This document shows, in pieces, positions 6,218 to 6,793 of a stretch of 6,793 nt of DNA. The notes beneath the pieces are model-generated. The model made no database searches and had not been told where the DNA came from. It worked only from the letters and a program-made list of their open reading frames with translations. The stretch comes from Bacteroidia bacterium (GTDB taxonomy: Bacteria; Planctomycetota; Phycisphaerae; Phycisphaerales; SM1A02). The position numbers were made by a program, and so were the translations under genes. The first letter of the stretch is position 1. Every line of letters begins with the position of its first letter. The DNA lies in assembly GCA_030054235.1 (NCBI GenBank), contig JASGCG010000090.1, positions 1 through 6,793 on the forward strand, read 5' to 3'.

Positions 6218-6793
6218 ATGCCTGTCATCGGAATCACCGCAGACCTCGTCGACGATGGCGGCCGGCTGCGCCACCGCCTCAACGACACCTACGTTCAGGC
6301 GGTGCTGCGCGCCGGCGGTACGCCGCTCATCCTGCCCTGCATCGCCAGCGAGCGGGCGCGCATGCTCGAAGCGGTCGATGGCGTGATGATGACCGGCGGC
6401 GACGACATCGATACACGGCCTCTGGGCATTCCCCTGCACGCGAAGGCGGAGTGCATGCTCCCCGAGCGCCAGCAGGCGGAGTTCGCCACGCTCCGCTGGC
6501 TCGACGAGCACCCCGATGTGCCGGTCCTGGGCATCTGCCTGGGCATGCAGTTGATGGGTGTGCACCGGGGTTGCCGCCTGATCCAGCACCTGCACGACGA
6601 GATCGCCGACGGCGAGCGCCATCGCCATGACCGCATCCATGAGGTCACCAGCGAGCTCGGCAACGGGCCGGTCGCGAGTTGGCATCACCAGGCGCTGGGC
6701 GATGCAGGTCCGTACGAACTCATCGGCCGAAGCGACGACGGCGTGATCGAAGCGATCCGCGATCCCGGCCGGGCCTTCTCCCTCGGCGTGCAG
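6218..6793 (+). CDS. Class I glutamine amidotransferase-like hydrolase, peptidase C26 / gamma-glutamyl-GABA hydrolase type (3' end missing)
   Basis: The frame is open for 192 codons and runs off the window end. It starts MPVIGITAD, typical of this family. Residues 20-42 (NDTYVQAVLRAGGTPLILP) form the first helix and strand. VDGVMMTGGDDID (53-65) is the family's TGGxDI oxyanion-region motif. LGICLGMQ (104-111) carries the nucleophile Cys107. SWHHQAL (154-160) matches the conserved HHQ segment. The last residues, SLGVQ, would normally lead into WHPE with the catalytic His and Glu, just outside the window. The protein should be cytoplasmic and hydrolyse a gamma-glutamyl amide bond. PuuD acts on gamma-glutamyl-GABA in putrescine breakdown, but no other putrescine gene is visible, so the substrate is open. 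The nucleophile motif has Leu108 where the PuuD group usually has Arg (CRG), closer to the CLG of biosynthetic amidotransferases. Confidence 0.87.
   Translation, partial: MPVIGITADLVDDGGRLRHRLNDTYVQAVLRAGGTPLILPCIASERARMLEAVDGVMMTGGDDIDTRPLGIPLHAKAECMLPERQQAEFATLRWLDEHPDVPVLGICLGMQLMGVHRGCRLIQHLHDEIADGERHRHDRIHEVTSELGNGPVASWHHQALGDAGPYELIGRSDDGVIEAIRDPGRAFSLGVQ

Noticed and set aside
5493..6386. A 297-codon plus-strand frame opposite the DUF3500 gene
   Set aside because: The minus-strand DUF3500 reading has conserved blocks in the right order and a signal peptide. The plus frame would also run out of frame into the amidotransferase-like gene.

Overview
The window is GC-rich bacterial chromosome, tightly packed with five protein genes and no RNA genes, mobile elements or CRISPR arrays. 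The gene content points to the PVC group, most likely a Planctomycete, possibly of the Phycisphaerae. It has exported beta-propeller proteins with a 'Pirellula/Verrucomicrobium-type' c-type heme domain, a cytochrome c / propeller gene pair, and a secreted DUF3500 protein. This assignment comes from recognising families, not from a phylogenetic marker.

Region by region: (1) 1-926 (+) is the 3' end of a large cytochrome c-containing gene that starts outside the window. (2) 920-2467 (+) is a complete exported beta-propeller protein resembling sugar dehydrogenases, which overlaps the end of the first gene by 7 bases. (3) 2531-5065 (+) is a complete 844-residue exported protein with a beta-propeller, an alpha-helical repeat region and a C-terminal CxxCH heme domain. 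(4) 5066-5168 is a short convergent spacer with a strong hairpin. (5) 5169-6182 (-) is a secreted DUF3500 protein. (6) 6183-6217 is a 35-base divergent promoter region. (7) 6218-6793 (+) is the 5' part of a class I glutamine amidotransferase-like hydrolase (peptidase C26 / gamma-glutamyl-GABA hydrolase type), cut by the window end just before its expected catalytic His-Glu.

The three genes at 1-5065 look like one functional block: two exported propeller modules, one with its heme domain in the same polypeptide and one whose heme domain is supplied by the translationally coupled gene upstream. The likely role is periplasmic oxidation of a small organic substrate, probably a sugar or sugar derivative, with electrons passed to c-type heme. 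No substrate can be read from the sequence.

The most interesting regulatory observation is that genes not inside an operon (2531, 6218, and more weakly the minus-strand gene starting at 6182) lack a Shine-Dalgarno sequence. Each instead has a TAnnnT-like -10 box exactly six bases before its ATG, the layout expected for leaderless mRNAs. The gene at 920, inside an operon, has a GGAG site instead. I see no clearly novel multi-gene system here.
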